A stretch of DNA of 5,846 nt, from NCBI GenBank assembly GCA_023433965.1, contig JAEYTQ010000609.1, positions 1 to 5,846 on the forward strand, given 5' to 3'. Positions 5,843 to 5,846 of the stretch are shown piece by piece. The position numbers and the translations under genes are program-made. This stretch comes from Pseudomonadota bacterium (GTDB lineage: Bacteria; Pseudomonadota; Alphaproteobacteria; Rhizobiales; Xanthobacteraceae). Under the pieces are notes generated by a model. That model saw only the letters and a list, made by a program, of their open reading frames with translations. It did no database searches and was not told the DNA's origin. How positions within the stretch are numbered: position 1 is the first letter of the stretch; each line of letters starts with the position of its first letter.

Positions 5843-5846
5843 GGAT

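Noticed and set aside
5779..5846. Open frame from an ATG at 5779 to the right edge
   Set aside because: About 22 Arg-rich codons with no ribosome binding site; nothing supports it as a gene start.

Overview
The window looks like chromosome of a GC-rich alphaproteobacterium, most likely Bradyrhizobium or a close relative. The basis is the GC-rich third codon positions, the style of the proteins, and two palindromic intergenic elements that I remember as widespread in Bradyrhizobium-type genomes. The genus is recalled knowledge and inference; no search was run. Six protein genes are supported, one of them cut by the left edge.

Left part, plus strand: the last 333 codons of ispG, a late non-mevalonate isoprenoid pathway enzyme, end at 1004. 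A perfect 12-bp hairpin followed by six T follows. About 240 bases with no assignable gene come next, then a secreted Amidase_3-type N-acetylmuramoyl-L-alanine amidase (1310-2119) with a TTG start decided by a strong ribosome binding site and an in-frame stop just upstream.

Middle part, minus strand: the amidase converges, with a 28-base gap, on a probable two-gene unit. A class A serine beta-lactamase with a Tat-like signal (3803-4660) is followed after 47 bases by a CPA1-type Na+/H+ antiporter (2148-3755).

Right part: upstream of the beta-lactamase lies a 158-base spacer that holds a large imperfect inverted repeat and a small hairpin. Beyond it a small NTF2/SnoaL-fold protein (4825-5199, minus) is divergent from a GFA-family zinc protein (5293-5721, plus). 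The last 125 bases hold no gene I can support, but they end in a Shine-Dalgarno-like sequence that may serve a gene just outside the window.

Two of the genes share a cell-wall theme: the amidase cuts peptidoglycan and the beta-lactamase protects its synthesis. There is no further sign of a dedicated system. I found no CRISPR array, transposase, phage gene, toxin-antitoxin pair, tRNA or rRNA, and I do not think the window contains an undescribed multi-gene system. The points most worth a second look are the unusual beta-lactamase active-site surroundings, the two palindromic elements, and a protein-like stretch in the ispG-amidase spacer.
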